Of a stretch of 64,000 nt of DNA, positions 25,086-33,183 are shown in pieces. Within the stretch, counting starts at the first letter, position 1; each line of letters starts with the position of its first letter. The translations under genes and the position numbers were made by a program. This DNA comes from Hallerella sp964501065 (GTDB lineage Bacteria; Fibrobacterota; Fibrobacteria; Fibrobacterales; Fibrobacteraceae), in contig CAZCRF010000005.1 in NCBI GenBank assembly GCA_964501065.1, positions 4,581 through 68,580 on the forward strand, written 5' to 3'. The notes beneath the pieces were generated by a model that ran no database searches, was not told where the DNA came from, and saw only the letters and a program-made list of their open reading frames with translations.

Positions 25086-26265
25086 CTTTACCGCCAACAC
25101 GAAACTCCGACTCAAGTATTTCACGGGGATTCTCCTTTTGGGCTGCGGCGTCGGGCTGCTCTATTATTTGCGCGGGGTCCTCTTCCCGTTCGTCGGGGCG
25201 TTCCTCATCGCCTACATCGTCAACCCATTCGTCGACTTCTTGGAGCACCGCTTCCGTTTGCTGTTCCGGAAAGTCAAGTTCCGCAAAGTCCCCAAGAGCC
25301 TTGCGCGGGTGGCGGCGACGGCCGTCACCTTGATGCTGATGATTGCCGCCATCACGTTGGTCTGCCTCATTTTCATCCCTCAAATCAGCAATGAATTTTC
25401 CCGCTTCGGCACTCTCGTCGGCAAGTTCATGGCGGACAGCGAATGGATTCAGAACTTCCTGGCGCTGATTCCCTCGGATTGGCGATCGAGCCTGTTGGAT
25501 TTCACGGAGAGTTCGAAGCTCCTGGAATCCCTCAAGGACATCAATTTTTGGCAGACGGTCCAGTCCATGCTCGGCAAGCTCCTGCCCGGTGCCGTGGGAG
25601 TCTTTTCGGGGACGATTTCCGTCATCGTGACTCTGGTGAGCGTCATTTTCATCGCCATGTACACGACGTTCCTGATGATGGACATGCCGAAGATTGCCGA
25701 CCGAATCCGCAACTTGATTCCGCTGAAGACGGAAGACAAACCGGATCTTCTCCGCAAGACGAATCTTTTGATGAAGGCCTATTTCCGGAGCCAGAGCCTT
25801 GTCGCCCTGATTGTCGGCATCCTCTATTCCTTTTTCTTCGGCGTCATCGGGTTTCCCATGGGAATCGTGTTCGGGCTGTTCATCGGTCTGCTGAACATGG
25901 TGCCCTACCTGCAGATTGCCAGCATGCCGATAGCCTTTTTCCTCGGAATCATCTACTCGTTCGACACCGGGCTTCCCTTTTGGCAAGTCCTCCTCATCGT
26001 CGCGGGCATTTATCTGGTCGTCCAAATCATCGAGGACATGCTCATCATCCCGCGGATTGTCGGGACGGAAATGAATTTGCCGCCCGTGCTGATTCTGCTC
26101 TCCATCTCCGTGTGGGGGAAGCTCCTCGGATTCATCGGGCTTGTCTGCGCAATTCCGTTCACGTGCATCGTCATCGCCGTTTTCCAAGAATACTTCGAAC
26201 ACAAGATTTTTCCGCATCGGCAAAAGACTCCTAAGGGGGGCGATGGTTTGGATGGTGGTGCGTAG
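25042..26265 (+). CDS. AI-2E family transporter
   Basis: 407 residues with about eight hydrophobic segments in the pattern of the AI-2E (formerly UPF0118/PerM) family. It has an N-terminal helix pair (FTGILLLGCGVGLLYYL; VLFPFVGAFLIAYIVNPFVD), a soluble middle region, and a C-terminal block with GFPMGIVFGLFIGLLNMVPYL and GTEMNLPPVLILLSISVWGKLLGFIG. Some members export autoinducer-2, others exchange ions; the substrate here is unknown. It is the last gene of the zinc-ribbon run. ATG 25042 (MENGTKND) overlaps the upstream gene. Confidence 0.88.
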   Translation: MENGTKNDNSVIASSFTANTKLRLKYFTGILLLGCGVGLLYYLRGVLFPFVGAFLIAYIVNPFVDFLEHRFRLLFRKVKFRKVPKSLARVAATAVTLMLMIAAITLVCLIFIPQISNEFSRFGTLVGKFMADSEWIQNFLALIPSDWRSSLLDFTESSKLLESLKDINFWQTVQSMLGKLLPGAVGVFSGTISVIVTLVSVIFIAMYTTFLMMDMPKIADRIRNLIPLKTEDKPDLLRKTNLLMKAYFRSQSLVALIVGILYSFFFGVIGFPMGIVFGLFIGLLNMVPYLQIASMPIAFFLGIIYSFDTGLPFWQVLLIVAGIYLVVQIIEDMLIIPRIVGTEMNLPPVLILLSISVWGKLLGFIGLVCAIPFTCIVIAVFQEYFEHKIFPHRQKTPKGGDGLDGGA

Positions 26266-26366
26266 TTTCATCGGAAATTTCCGCAAAATTCTTCACCGAC
26301 GATTTCTGAAATCTGTGAGAATCCCCACAAAATAAGGCCTCTAGGCGTTTTTTTATTGAGAATCCC

Positions 26367-26394
26367 TTGTTTTATGCGGAAAAAAAGGTATAAT
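26367..26394 (+). promoter_or_regulatory. Sigma-70-type promoter of the HU gene
   Basis: TTGTTT at 26367-26372 and TATAAT at 26389-26394, spaced 16 bases, lie 38 bases before the HU start codon in an AT-rich stretch. AAGGAG precedes the ATG. Confidence 0.72.
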
Positions 26395-26431
26395 AAAAGC
26401 ATTGAATTTCATTTCTTCAAGGAGAACATTC

Positions 26432-26728
26432 ATGAACAAGCAAGAACTTGTGGAATACGTACAAAAGGCCGCCGGCATTGAAACGAAAGTTGCAGCGACT
26501 GCAGCCGTGAACGCCGTCCTCGACGGCATCACCGAAGGCATCAAGAAGGGCGGCCCGGTGCAACTCATCGGATTCGGCACTTTCAGCGTCAAGGAACGCG
26601 CCGCTCGCCAGGGTCGCAATCCGCTCACCGGCGAAAAGATTAAGATCAAGGCGACGAAGGTCGTCTCCTTCAAGGTCGGGTCCGAACTCAAGGCCACGGC
26701 CAAGAAGTCCAAGGTCGCCAAGAAGTGA
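26432..26728 (+). CDS. HU-family DNA-binding protein
   Basis: 98 residues. It begins MNKQELVEYVQKAAG and contains the HU/IHF signature GFGTFSVKERAARQGRNPLTGE, here split as GFGTFSVKERAA and RQGRNPLTGEKI, the DNA-intercalating beta-arm with its Pro. A Lys-rich tail (ATAKKSKVAKK) extends beyond the usual fold. It bends and compacts DNA as a dimer. ATG 26432 has AAGGAG in front and a good promoter at 26367-26394; an upstream in-frame ATG (26402) lies before the ribosome-binding site and is unlikely. A terminator follows, so the gene is monocistronic. Confidence 0.96.
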   Translation: MNKQELVEYVQKAAGIETKVAATAAVNAVLDGITEGIKKGGPVQLIGFGTFSVKERAARQGRNPLTGEKIKIKATKVVSFKVGSELKATAKKSKVAKK

Positions 26729-26744
26729 TTTCTTGCGATTTTTG

Positions 26745-26779
26745 AAAAGATGGCCCGTTTCCGCGGGTCATCTTTTGTT
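26745..26779 (+). terminator. Rho-independent terminator after the HU gene
   Basis: AAAAGATGGCCCG pairs with CGGGTCATCTTTT (one G-T pair) around a 6-base loop; the 3' arm ends in TTTTGTTTT. Confidence 0.85.
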
Positions 26780-26888
26780 TTGCCGTATTGGGACGATTCG
26801 AATCCGTGCGCGACAAATTTGAATCCGCTTTTTCACTTCCCGTCGGAGGATTCGTCTAAAATTCCGCCTTTTCAAGGCAAAAAAAATC

Positions 26889-26894
26889 TATAAT
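26889..26894 (+). promoter_or_regulatory. TATAAT box close to the start of the small lipoprotein gene
   Basis: TATAAT ends six bases before ATG 26901, and no Shine-Dalgarno sequence lies in between. If used, the transcript would be leaderless or nearly so. No convincing -35 hexamer was found. Confidence 0.45.
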
Positions 26895-26900
26895 AAGCCT

Positions 26901-27068
26901 ATGAAATCAAAATTCCCCATCATCGGTCTTTTCGCCGCTTTGACTTTCGCCTTTTCTGTTTCGGCTTGCTCCTCCAGTTCTAGCGGGACGGATGCGCAGG
27001 ATTCGACGGATGAATGCGTGGAGAATCCGAGTTCCCCGAATTGCCAGGTCGAAGAGGATTTGGGATGA
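26901..27068 (+). CDS. Very small lipoprotein
   Basis: 55 residues: a lipoprotein signal peptide (FAALTFAFSVSACSSSSSG) followed by only about 33 mature residues, Ser/Asp/Glu-rich, with two more Cys (DECVENPSSPNC). It is too short for an enzymatic role and not recognised. Its stop overlaps the acetyltransferase start as ATGA (27065-27068), indicating coupling. No ribosome-binding site precedes it, which fits initiation on a leaderless mRNA from the TATAAT box at 26889. Confidence 0.68.
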   Translation: MKSKFPIIGLFAALTFAFSVSACSSSSSGTDAQDSTDECVENPSSPNCQVEEDLG

Positions 27069-27643
27069 CTCCGGAGCGGGAATCCCGTCTTCGCGAGATT
27101 TACGGTTCCCATTTTGACGGGGCTTCCGCAGAAGTGCTCGAAGCCCGTCTCCGCTGCCAAAGACTGTTGAGACTGTTGAACGCCTCATCCCCGGAAGAAG
27201 TGGAACTCCGAAGGGAAATCTTTCAAAATTTATTCGGCGGGTGGAGCGCGACCGTCCACATCGAACCGCCCTTCTTTTGCGACTGCGGCTTCAACATCTT
27301 CCTTGGCGAAGGGACGTATTTGAACTTCAACTGCACCATTCTCGACACGGAGCGCGTGACCATCGGCAAGCGTTGCTGGATTGCGCCGAATGTGCAAATT
27401 TACGCGGCGACGCATCCCGTCGATGCGGTGGAGCGTCGGGAACGTTGCCTGGCGAAGCCGGTGACCGTCGGGGACGACGTGTGGCTCGGCGGTGGCGTCA
27501 TCCTTTGCCCGGGCGTGACAATCGGCGACAGGACTGTCATCGGGGCGGGGAGCGTCGTGACGCGGGACATCCCGTCGGATTCCGTCGCATTCGGAAACCC
27601 GTGCCGCGTCCATAGGACTTTGAATCGGGAAACGGCAAAATGA
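27065..27643 (+). CDS. Maltose/galactoside-type O-acetyltransferase
   Basis: 192 residues of the left-handed beta-helix acetyltransferase family (maa/lacA type). The N-terminal helical part has TPERESRLREIYGSHFD. Hexapeptide repeats follow, with the signature GKRCWIAPNVQIYAATHPVD containing the catalytic His, then VTVGDDVWLGGGVILCPGVT and VIGAGSVVTRDIP. It transfers acetyl from acetyl-CoA to a sugar hydroxyl. The start codon overlaps the stop of the small lipoprotein gene. The sugar acceptor cannot be predicted from sequence. Confidence 0.92.
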   Translation: MTPERESRLREIYGSHFDGASAEVLEARLRCQRLLRLLNASSPEEVELRREIFQNLFGGWSATVHIEPPFFCDCGFNIFLGEGTYLNFNCTILDTERVTIGKRCWIAPNVQIYAATHPVDAVERRERCLAKPVTVGDDVWLGGGVILCPGVTIGDRTVIGAGSVVTRDIPSDSVAFGNPCRVHRTLNRETAK

Positions 27644-27685
27644 ACCGAGTGCCGTTTTTCTATATTGAACCCAATCGGTTTTTGA

Positions 27686-27712
27686 CCCTCAGACAGGGGG
27701 TGTGATTCCCCC
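27686..27712 (+). promoter_or_regulatory. Mutually exclusive hairpins before the carboxyltransferase gene
   Basis: CCCT (27686-27689) can pair with the G5 run at 27696-27700, and the same G5 run can pair with CCCCC at 27708-27712. The second hairpin ends just before the AAGGAA ribosome-binding site of the gene at 27726. A TATATT box at 27661-27666 could be the promoter. The arrangement resembles a small leader switch, but could be a plain stabilising hairpin. Confidence 0.35.
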
Positions 27713-27725
27713 AAAAGGAACACTT

Positions 27726-29324
27726 ATGAAGAAGAAGATTCTTTTCCAAGATACGTCTTTCCGCGATGGATTCCAGTCCATTTTCGGCGCGCGAGTTTTT
27801 ACGGAGGATTTTATGCCGGCGGTGGAAGCGGCCGCGGCGGCGGGCATCACCCATTTTGAAGCCGGTGGAGGCGCGCGTTTCCAGGCTCTGTACCAAAACT
27901 GCGGCGAAGACGCTTTTGACATGATGGACACGTTCCGGAAGACTGTCGGCCCCAAGGCCCGTCTGCAGACTCTCGCCCGCGGCATCAATGTCGTCGCCTT
28001 GGCCCCGCAACCGTATGACATGATCAAGCTCCATGCGGACATGTTCAAGAAGCACGGGATGACGCGGATCCGCAACTTCGACGCTCTGAACGACGTGAAC
28101 AACCTGATTTATTCGGGGAAGTGCATCACGGAAGCCGGTCTAGAACATGAAGTCGTCGTGACGATGATGGAGCTTCCCCTCGGATGCACGGGGGCGCACG
28201 ACCCGGAATTTTACGAAAAGACTTTGAAGAGCATCCTCGACGCGGGAGTGCCGTTCGATTCCGTCTGCTTCAAGGACGCCTCCGGTACGGCGAACCCGAT
28301 GAAGGTCTATGAGACGTTCAAGCGCGCGCGCAAGCTCCTCGGCGACAAGGTCGAGTTGCGCATCCATTCCCATGAAACTTGCGGCACGGGACTTCGGCAA
28401 TATTTGGCGGCGATTGACGGCGGTGCTGACGGTGTCGATTTGGCGCGCAAGCCGCTTTCCGGCGGAACTTCCCAACCGGATCTGTTCAGCATGTACCACG
28501 CCCTCAAGGGGACGGATTTCGCTCTGGCCTTGGGCGAGGACGGCATTGTCGACGACAACGCCATTCCCAAGCTCATGGAGGCGAACAATGTCGCGGTCGA
28601 ATGCCTCAAGGACTACAATTTCCCGCCGGAATCCCGTCAGATTTCTTCGGACGTGATTTTCTCCCCGATGCCGGGCGGTGCTCTGACGGCGAACACGCTC
28701 ATGATGCGCGAAACGAAGACCTTCCATCTGTATCCGCAGGTCATCGCCAACATGTCCGAATGCGTTCGCCGCGGCGGATTCGCCTCGTCCGTCACGCCGG
28801 TGTCGCAGTATTACTTCCAGCAGGCCTATGTGAACACGGTGAACAAGAGCAAGGGTCTCGACACGTGGCACAAGATGACGGAAGGCTACGGCAACATGAT
28901 TCTAGGTTATCTGGGCAAGACTCCTTGCGAACCGGATCCGGAACTGGTGAAAATCGCAGCGGAGCAGATGGGCAAGAAGCCCTTCGCCGAAGCTCATCCG
29001 GGAGTCAAGTGCGCCGCGGAAATCATCGAACCGGGCATTCCCCAGGCGAAGAAACTCCTCGAGGAGAACAACCTTCCCGTCACGGACGAGAACATCTTCA
29101 TCACAGGCTGCCTCCAGACGAAGGGCGGCAACAAGGGCATCGACTTCCTCAAGGGCAACCGCCACATCGGCGTCCCCAAGAAGGATCCGAACGCTCCCGC
29201 TCCGGCAGCCAAGGCAGCCCCGGCTACGGTCAACACGAGCGGCATGAAAGTCCAGGCGACGAACACTTACCGCGTCGCCTTGAACGGGCAGAGCTGGGAC
29301 GTGCAAGTCAGCACACTCAAGTAA
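27726..29324 (+). CDS. Oxaloacetate decarboxylase alpha / pyruvate carboxylase subunit B-type carboxyltransferase
   Basis: 532 residues. The carboxyltransferase TIM barrel has the signature QDTSFRDGFQS, FEAGGGARFQA, the Lys in SVCFKDASGTANP, and the metal-binding HSHETCGTGLRQY. A second conserved domain follows (ANMSECVRRGGFASSVTPVS, PGVKCAAEIIEPGIP). The C-terminus ends in a short Ala/Pro linker and about 30 residues (VNTSGMKVQATNTYRVALNG) without the MKM biotinyl site, so the biotin carrier must be a separate protein. It would interconvert pyruvate and oxaloacetate, relevant to succinate-forming metabolism. AAGGAA precedes the ATG; a terminator follows. Confidence 0.88.
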   Translation: MKKKILFQDTSFRDGFQSIFGARVFTEDFMPAVEAAAAAGITHFEAGGGARFQALYQNCGEDAFDMMDTFRKTVGPKARLQTLARGINVVALAPQPYDMIKLHADMFKKHGMTRIRNFDALNDVNNLIYSGKCITEAGLEHEVVVTMMELPLGCTGAHDPEFYEKTLKSILDAGVPFDSVCFKDASGTANPMKVYETFKRARKLLGDKVELRIHSHETCGTGLRQYLAAIDGGADGVDLARKPLSGGTSQPDLFSMYHALKGTDFALALGEDGIVDDNAIPKLMEANNVAVECLKDYNFPPESRQISSDVIFSPMPGGALTANTLMMRETKTFHLYPQVIANMSECVRRGGFASSVTPVSQYYFQQAYVNTVNKSKGLDTWHKMTEGYGNMILGYLGKTPCEPDPELVKIAAEQMGKKPFAEAHPGVKCAAEIIEPGIPQAKKLLEENNLPVTDENIFITGCLQTKGGNKGIDFLKGNRHIGVPKKDPNAPAPAAKAAPATVNTSGMKVQATNTYRVALNGQSWDVQVSTLK

Positions 29325-29343
29325 GTCCGAAGCTTCAAAATGG

Positions 29344-29368
29344 AAGCCGCCCTCCGGGCGGCTTTTTC
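29344..29368 (+). terminator. Rho-independent terminator
   Basis: GCCGCCC pairs with GGGCGGC around a 3-base loop, extended by AA/TT pairs and followed by TTTTT. It ends the carboxyltransferase transcript. Confidence 0.92.
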
Positions 29369-29458
29369 TGTACTACAACAAATGGAGGAATTCCGCGTTC
29401 AGGGAGTCGTGCGGAAATCATAGCGATTTGAAAAGAAGTTGCGGAGATGGAGAATATA

Positions 29459-29466
29459 TATGTTTG
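29459..29466 (+). promoter_or_regulatory. TAnnTTTG box at the CotH gene start
   Basis: TATGTTTG matches the consensus and ends four bases before ATG 29471. It supports that ATG as a leaderless start over the in-frame ATG at 29447, which lies upstream of the box and has no ribosome-binding site. Confidence 0.55.
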
Positions 29467-29470
29467 GACT

Positions 29471-32194
29471 ATGCGCATTCCCGTTGCCGTTTTCATTTGT
29501 TCCGTTTGGATGCTTTGCTGTTGCAGCGACGATTTGGAATCTTCCGCGCCGAATGCCGAGACTTCGCCTGTGCCGTTCAGCCGGACGGCTCCGGTGATTT
29601 TCACCGAAGTGACGCCGCAGAGTCTGGATTACGAAGACGAGGACGGAGAAAAGTCCGATTGGCTGGAAATCTTCAACCCGGCGGACACTGCAGTGAACCT
29701 TTCCGGGTATTCCCTTTCCAATTCCATCGAAGCTCCCGGGATGTGGAAGTTCGGGAATGTCGTCGTCCCGCCGCAAAGCTTTTTGATTCTCTTCTTTTCC
29801 AAAAAGGACCGCCCGGATTACGTCTTGCCCTCGGATTCGACGGAGATGATCGGGTCGGGGGCTTGGGGTTGGAGCGATGCGCAAAATTTTCCCGTTGCCG
29901 GGACCAGTTCGGCAGAACCGTGGGCGTTCCCCGGTTATGTTCTTGTGGAAGACGGCAAGCGTTCCATTTCGGGGCAAATGCAGCTCGGGTCGAACGAGGA
30001 GCTCGGTTGGAGCAGCGCGTGCATTTTCGTCGGAGTCGGAAGCGGTTCCTCTTCGGACGCATACGATTTGAGGAGTGCAGACCAGTTGCTTCTCACGGGA
30101 TACTTGACGAAGGGGGAACCTCTCGAAGTTCGTTTGACGCAGCCCGATTTGGACGATTGGAAGGCTTGGGCCGCGCAAATCGTCGGGACGGGCGATTCGA
30201 CGACGACTTATGCGGTGACGTTGCCGACAGGGACGAAGTTCCCGGACTTGGAGAACATTTACGGGACGAGGTTTGCCGCCGTCAGCGGAAATTATCATCC
30301 GGTGCAGTTCAAGTTCTCCTCGATTGTGGCGCGGAATCAGGGCCACTTTCCCCACGTGAATTTCAAACTTCCCAAAGAAGGCGGGGAAGTATTCCTGTTC
30401 GATTCCGCGGGTGTTCTTCGCGATTCCATCGCCTATCCGAAAGTTCCCAAGGGAATGTCCTATTCCTTTGTGGGGGACGGGTGGGGCTTCGCTTCGCCGA
30501 CTCCTCTCGGCATCGGGAATTTCGCCTATGCGGCGCAAACGGAAAATTCTTACAGTTTGCCGAATTCGGGATTCTATTCCGAAGCTTTCACGGTTTCGTT
30601 CGGCAGCGATTCTACGGGAACCGTTCGCTGCGAGGTGGGAGGAAAATCTCCGACGGAATCCAGCCCCGCCGTCGCCGGGGAAATTGAAATCTCGGAGACG
30701 ACAGTCTTGCGTTGCGCCACGTTCCGCGAGGGGGAGCTTCCGAGCGAGGTGACGACGCGCACCTACCTTTTCGAATCGCAGCCGTCCGTCGTCGCGGCCT
30801 TCATCACGGCGGATCCGAACCAGCTGTTCGATCCGGATTCGGGAATCTACATGGAAGGCCCGGAGGCGAGTGCCGAAGAGCCGCATTACGGGGCGAATTA
30901 TTGGAAGGACAAGACCATTCCCGCAGAAATCACCTTTTTTGAACCGGGCGTGAATGCGCCTGCTTTCATGGAGAATGTCGGGTATGAAATTTTCGGAAAT
31001 TACAGCCGTGCCAATCCGAAAAAATCCTTTGCACTCAAATTCCGCAAGCGTTTTGGAAAATCCAAGCTGGAATATCGGATGTTCCCCGAGTTCCCGAACG
31101 TGACGGAATTCAAGGATATCGTCTTCCGCAACAATGGCGGAAATTACAACCAGGATTACATCCGCGATTATCTCAGTTCGAGCATTAGCGAGGGGCTGGG
31201 AGTCGATTACCAGAAGAGCCGCTTCGCCGTCGTCTTTTACAATGGAGAGTATTACGGAATTCACGAGATTCGCGAACGGTTGAATGAAAATTACTTTGTA
31301 AGCAATTACGGCTATAGCGGAAACGCCATCGATTTGCTGAAGGCGGACAACTCCATCTCTTCCGGCTCGGCGTCCGATTACATCGCGCTAGAAGACTACA
31401 TGGAAGGTCACGACCTTTCCGACAGCGCGGCTTACGCCTACGTCGCGTCGCAAATGGACATTGACAACTACATCAGTTACGTGCAGACGGAAATGTTCGT
31501 GGCGAACCAGGACTGGCCCGCGAACAATTTGAAAAAGTGGCGTTCCACGGCGCCGCTGACCAAGTGGAAGTGGGCCCTTTACGATTTGGATTGGGGATTT
31601 TCGAACGGGCATTCCCAGTATTCGAAGATAGACATGTTCCATTTTATTGCGGATTCGACGGCGAGCGGCTACCCGAACGGCGCGGAATACACGGTCCCGT
31701 TCCGCAGCTTGTTGAAAAATGAAAATTTCCGCAGGCGATTCATCAACCGATTTTCCGCTTTGGTCTCGACGAAATTCTCTGCCGATTCGGTGCTCTTGCG
31801 AATCAACGCTTTGATGGCGGAAGTCAACGGGGAAGTCTCGCGTGACCAGGAGCGTTGGAATCTCAGTGCGAATTACATGGAGAACCAGTTGGAAGTCATC
31901 AAGGATTTTGCAAGGGAACGCCCGGCAAAAGTCGTTGAAGAGATGCGCGAATTTTTCGGGCTTGGCGAAGTCCAAAACGTGACGGTTTCTGCAAACGGAT
32001 GCGGTACGGTTTCCGTGGATGGAATTCCCGTCCGCGGCGAGAAGGTCGTGCAGCTGTTCTCCGAAATTCCAGTGCCGCTTTCGGCGGAAAACGGCGCGGG
32101 TTGTACATTCCAAAATTGGTCGGACGGCGAAACTTCGGCGACGAGGATTGTCGTTCCGCAGGCAGGTGCGAAGTACCGGGCGCAATTCCGCTGA
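29471..32194 (+). CDS. CotH-kinase-domain surface lipoprotein with lamin-tail domain
   Basis: 907 residues. A lipoprotein signal (FICSVWMLCCCSDD) is followed by a lamin-tail-like beta domain at about 40-150 (SDWLEIFNPADTAVNLSGYSL in two parts). A beta-rich middle and a chitobiase-like region (SVTFGSDSTG-type, RCATFREGELPSEVTTRTY) come next. The CotH domain lies at about 480-800: FALKFRKRFGKSKLEY, FRNNGGNYNQDYIRDYL, YGIHEIRERLNENYF, NNLKKWR and WALYDLDWGFSNG. A C-terminal repeat domain ends in CTFQNWSDGE. CotH proteins are atypical protein kinases first described in spore coats; secreted bacterial versions are common next to carbohydrate-active proteins. Substrates are unknown. Confidence 0.88.
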   Translation: MRIPVAVFICSVWMLCCCSDDLESSAPNAETSPVPFSRTAPVIFTEVTPQSLDYEDEDGEKSDWLEIFNPADTAVNLSGYSLSNSIEAPGMWKFGNVVVPPQSFLILFFSKKDRPDYVLPSDSTEMIGSGAWGWSDAQNFPVAGTSSAEPWAFPGYVLVEDGKRSISGQMQLGSNEELGWSSACIFVGVGSGSSSDAYDLRSADQLLLTGYLTKGEPLEVRLTQPDLDDWKAWAAQIVGTGDSTTTYAVTLPTGTKFPDLENIYGTRFAAVSGNYHPVQFKFSSIVARNQGHFPHVNFKLPKEGGEVFLFDSAGVLRDSIAYPKVPKGMSYSFVGDGWGFASPTPLGIGNFAYAAQTENSYSLPNSGFYSEAFTVSFGSDSTGTVRCEVGGKSPTESSPAVAGEIEISETTVLRCATFREGELPSEVTTRTYLFESQPSVVAAFITADPNQLFDPDSGIYMEGPEASAEEPHYGANYWKDKTIPAEITFFEPGVNAPAFMENVGYEIFGNYSRANPKKSFALKFRKRFGKSKLEYRMFPEFPNVTEFKDIVFRNNGGNYNQDYIRDYLSSSISEGLGVDYQKSRFAVVFYNGEYYGIHEIRERLNENYFVSNYGYSGNAIDLLKADNSISSGSASDYIALEDYMEGHDLSDSAAYAYVASQMDIDNYISYVQTEMFVANQDWPANNLKKWRSTAPLTKWKWALYDLDWGFSNGHSQYSKIDMFHFIADSTASGYPNGAEYTVPFRSLLKNENFRRRFINRFSALVSTKFSADSVLLRINALMAEVNGEVSRDQERWNLSANYMENQLEVIKDFARERPAKVVEEMREFFGLGEVQNVTVSANGCGTVSVDGIPVRGEKVVQLFSEIPVPLSAENGAGCTFQNWSDGETSATRIVVPQAGAKYRAQFR

Positions 32195-32219
32195 CGGGGT
32201 GGACAGCTTTGAAAATCCG

Positions 32220-32248
32220 TTGACAACATGAGCGGATAAGGTTATTTT
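32220..32248 (+). promoter_or_regulatory. Sigma-70-type promoter of paralogue A
   Basis: TTGACA (32220-32225) and TATTTT (32243-32248) with 17-base spacing, 43 bases before the ATG of the gene at 32292. The strongest -35/-10 pair by eye in the window. Confidence 0.7.
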
Positions 32249-32265
32249 AATAGTGACTTTTGGGA

Positions 32266-32329
32266 AAGTCGTTTGGCGTTAGGAGGTCAAAATGAAACAA
32301 GTTCTCGCATTGTTGTTGCTCGCGTTGCC
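32266..32329 (+). repeat. 5' direct repeat of the tandem paralogue module (copy 1)
   Basis: 64 bases matching 33595-33658 with three mismatches. The repeat starts inside the last codons of what precedes each gene and covers the AGGAGG ribosome-binding site and the signal-peptide coding sequence (MKQVLALLLLALP). Confidence 0.9.
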
Positions 32330-33173
32330 GATTTGGGCGGTTGATTTGGATTCGGCTTTCGTCTTGAATTCAAAGGCTGTAGATGTGGGCGAAAATATAT
32401 ACATGTACGATTCCTCTATGGAAGTGTGTTGTGGCCCCGACTTCATTTTTGAAACGGGAATGTATTACCCTTGGGTAAAGGTGGATATCCCACAAAACGT
32501 CGCTTTGGACGGCAGCTATATGAATGATGAGGGCGTATTCGTTTACCGTTCGGAATTGGACAGCATGGTCGCAGTCATTCTGGACTTCTCTTCGAGGCTG
32601 ATGACGTTGGAGGGGTTGCAGTACAAAGCGGAATGCCCGGTCCATTTGGCGGAAGACTCCTCGTCTTTTGTGGAGGATTCGCCGTGTCCCCACAACTGGG
32701 ACTTGGAAGCGGTTCTCCTTTTTGAGTTGTCTCGTCTGCAAACCCTAGGCGTGCTGAAAATTTCAGCAGAGGAAGCGGATTCCATTGCGGAGGTAGTTTC
32801 TTCCCGGATGGAAAGTGCGCTGGATAGTGGGGCTGATTTTGAATTTTTGGTGTATCGTTACGATGCAGAAAAATTTGAAAACAAGGACACCGCCTACGTC
32901 CAAAAAACGACGATTGCAAGTGCGCTCTCCTATTTCCCGGAGCTGACTGGGATTGCGCAAAAAAATAAAGGCCGAGGGGTTTCCCACGTAATCTCTTTGG
33001 GGCAAAAGACATTCCTCGTCACGGGCACGAAACCGGGCGCGTCGTACAGGCTCTTTTCCGCGAACGGGGTGCTTTTGAAGAGCGGGCGTCTGGAATCCGG
33101 TGGAAAAATTCAAACGCCGACAGTCCCGGCGGTGCTGAAAGTCGACGGCGGCAAGGCGTTCTGGTTGAAGTGA
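32292..33173 (+). CDS. Secreted paralogue A with type-9-secretion-like C-terminal domain
   Basis: 293 residues, no named family. Signal peptide MKQVLALLLLALPIWA; a core of about 220 residues with several Cys (MEVCCGPDF, AECPVHL, SPCPHNW) and no recognisable fold. The C-terminal segment of about 50 residues has TFLVTGTKPGASYRLFSANG, LLKSGRLESGGKI and KVDGGKAFWLK. The end resembles type A T9SS sorting domains (beta strands around NG-x-L-x-SG and a final Lys). The first 38 bases and the last 112 bases of the gene are virtually identical to paralogue B (33621), while the core differs. AGGAGG precedes the ATG. Confidence 0.75.
   Translation: MKQVLALLLLALPIWAVDLDSAFVLNSKAVDVGENIYMYDSSMEVCCGPDFIFETGMYYPWVKVDIPQNVALDGSYMNDEGVFVYRSELDSMVAVILDFSSRLMTLEGLQYKAECPVHLAEDSSSFVEDSPCPHNWDLEAVLLFELSRLQTLGVLKISAEEADSIAEVVSSRMESALDSGADFEFLVYRYDAEKFENKDTAYVQKTTIASALSYFPELTGIAQKNKGRGVSHVISLGQKTFLVTGTKPGASYRLFSANGVLLKSGRLESGGKIQTPTVPAVLKVDGGKAFWLK
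33062..33173 (+). repeat. 3' direct repeat of the tandem paralogue module (copy 1)
   Basis: 112 bases identical without mismatch to 34325-34436, ending exactly at the stop codon. It encodes the distal part of the putative sorting domain. Confidence 0.93.
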
Positions 33174-33183
33174 GAATGCCAAG

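Noticed and set aside
26266..26366. GCC-TCTA-GGC followed by a T7 run after the AI-2E gene as a terminator
   Set aside because: The stem is only three base pairs; the T-run more likely belongs to the HU promoter region.
32228..32239. TGAGCGGATAA, an 11-base match to half of the Escherichia coli lac operator, between the -35 and -10 of the 32220 promoter
   Set aside because: Only one half-site matches, the other half is unrelated and no LacI-family gene is nearby; probably chance.
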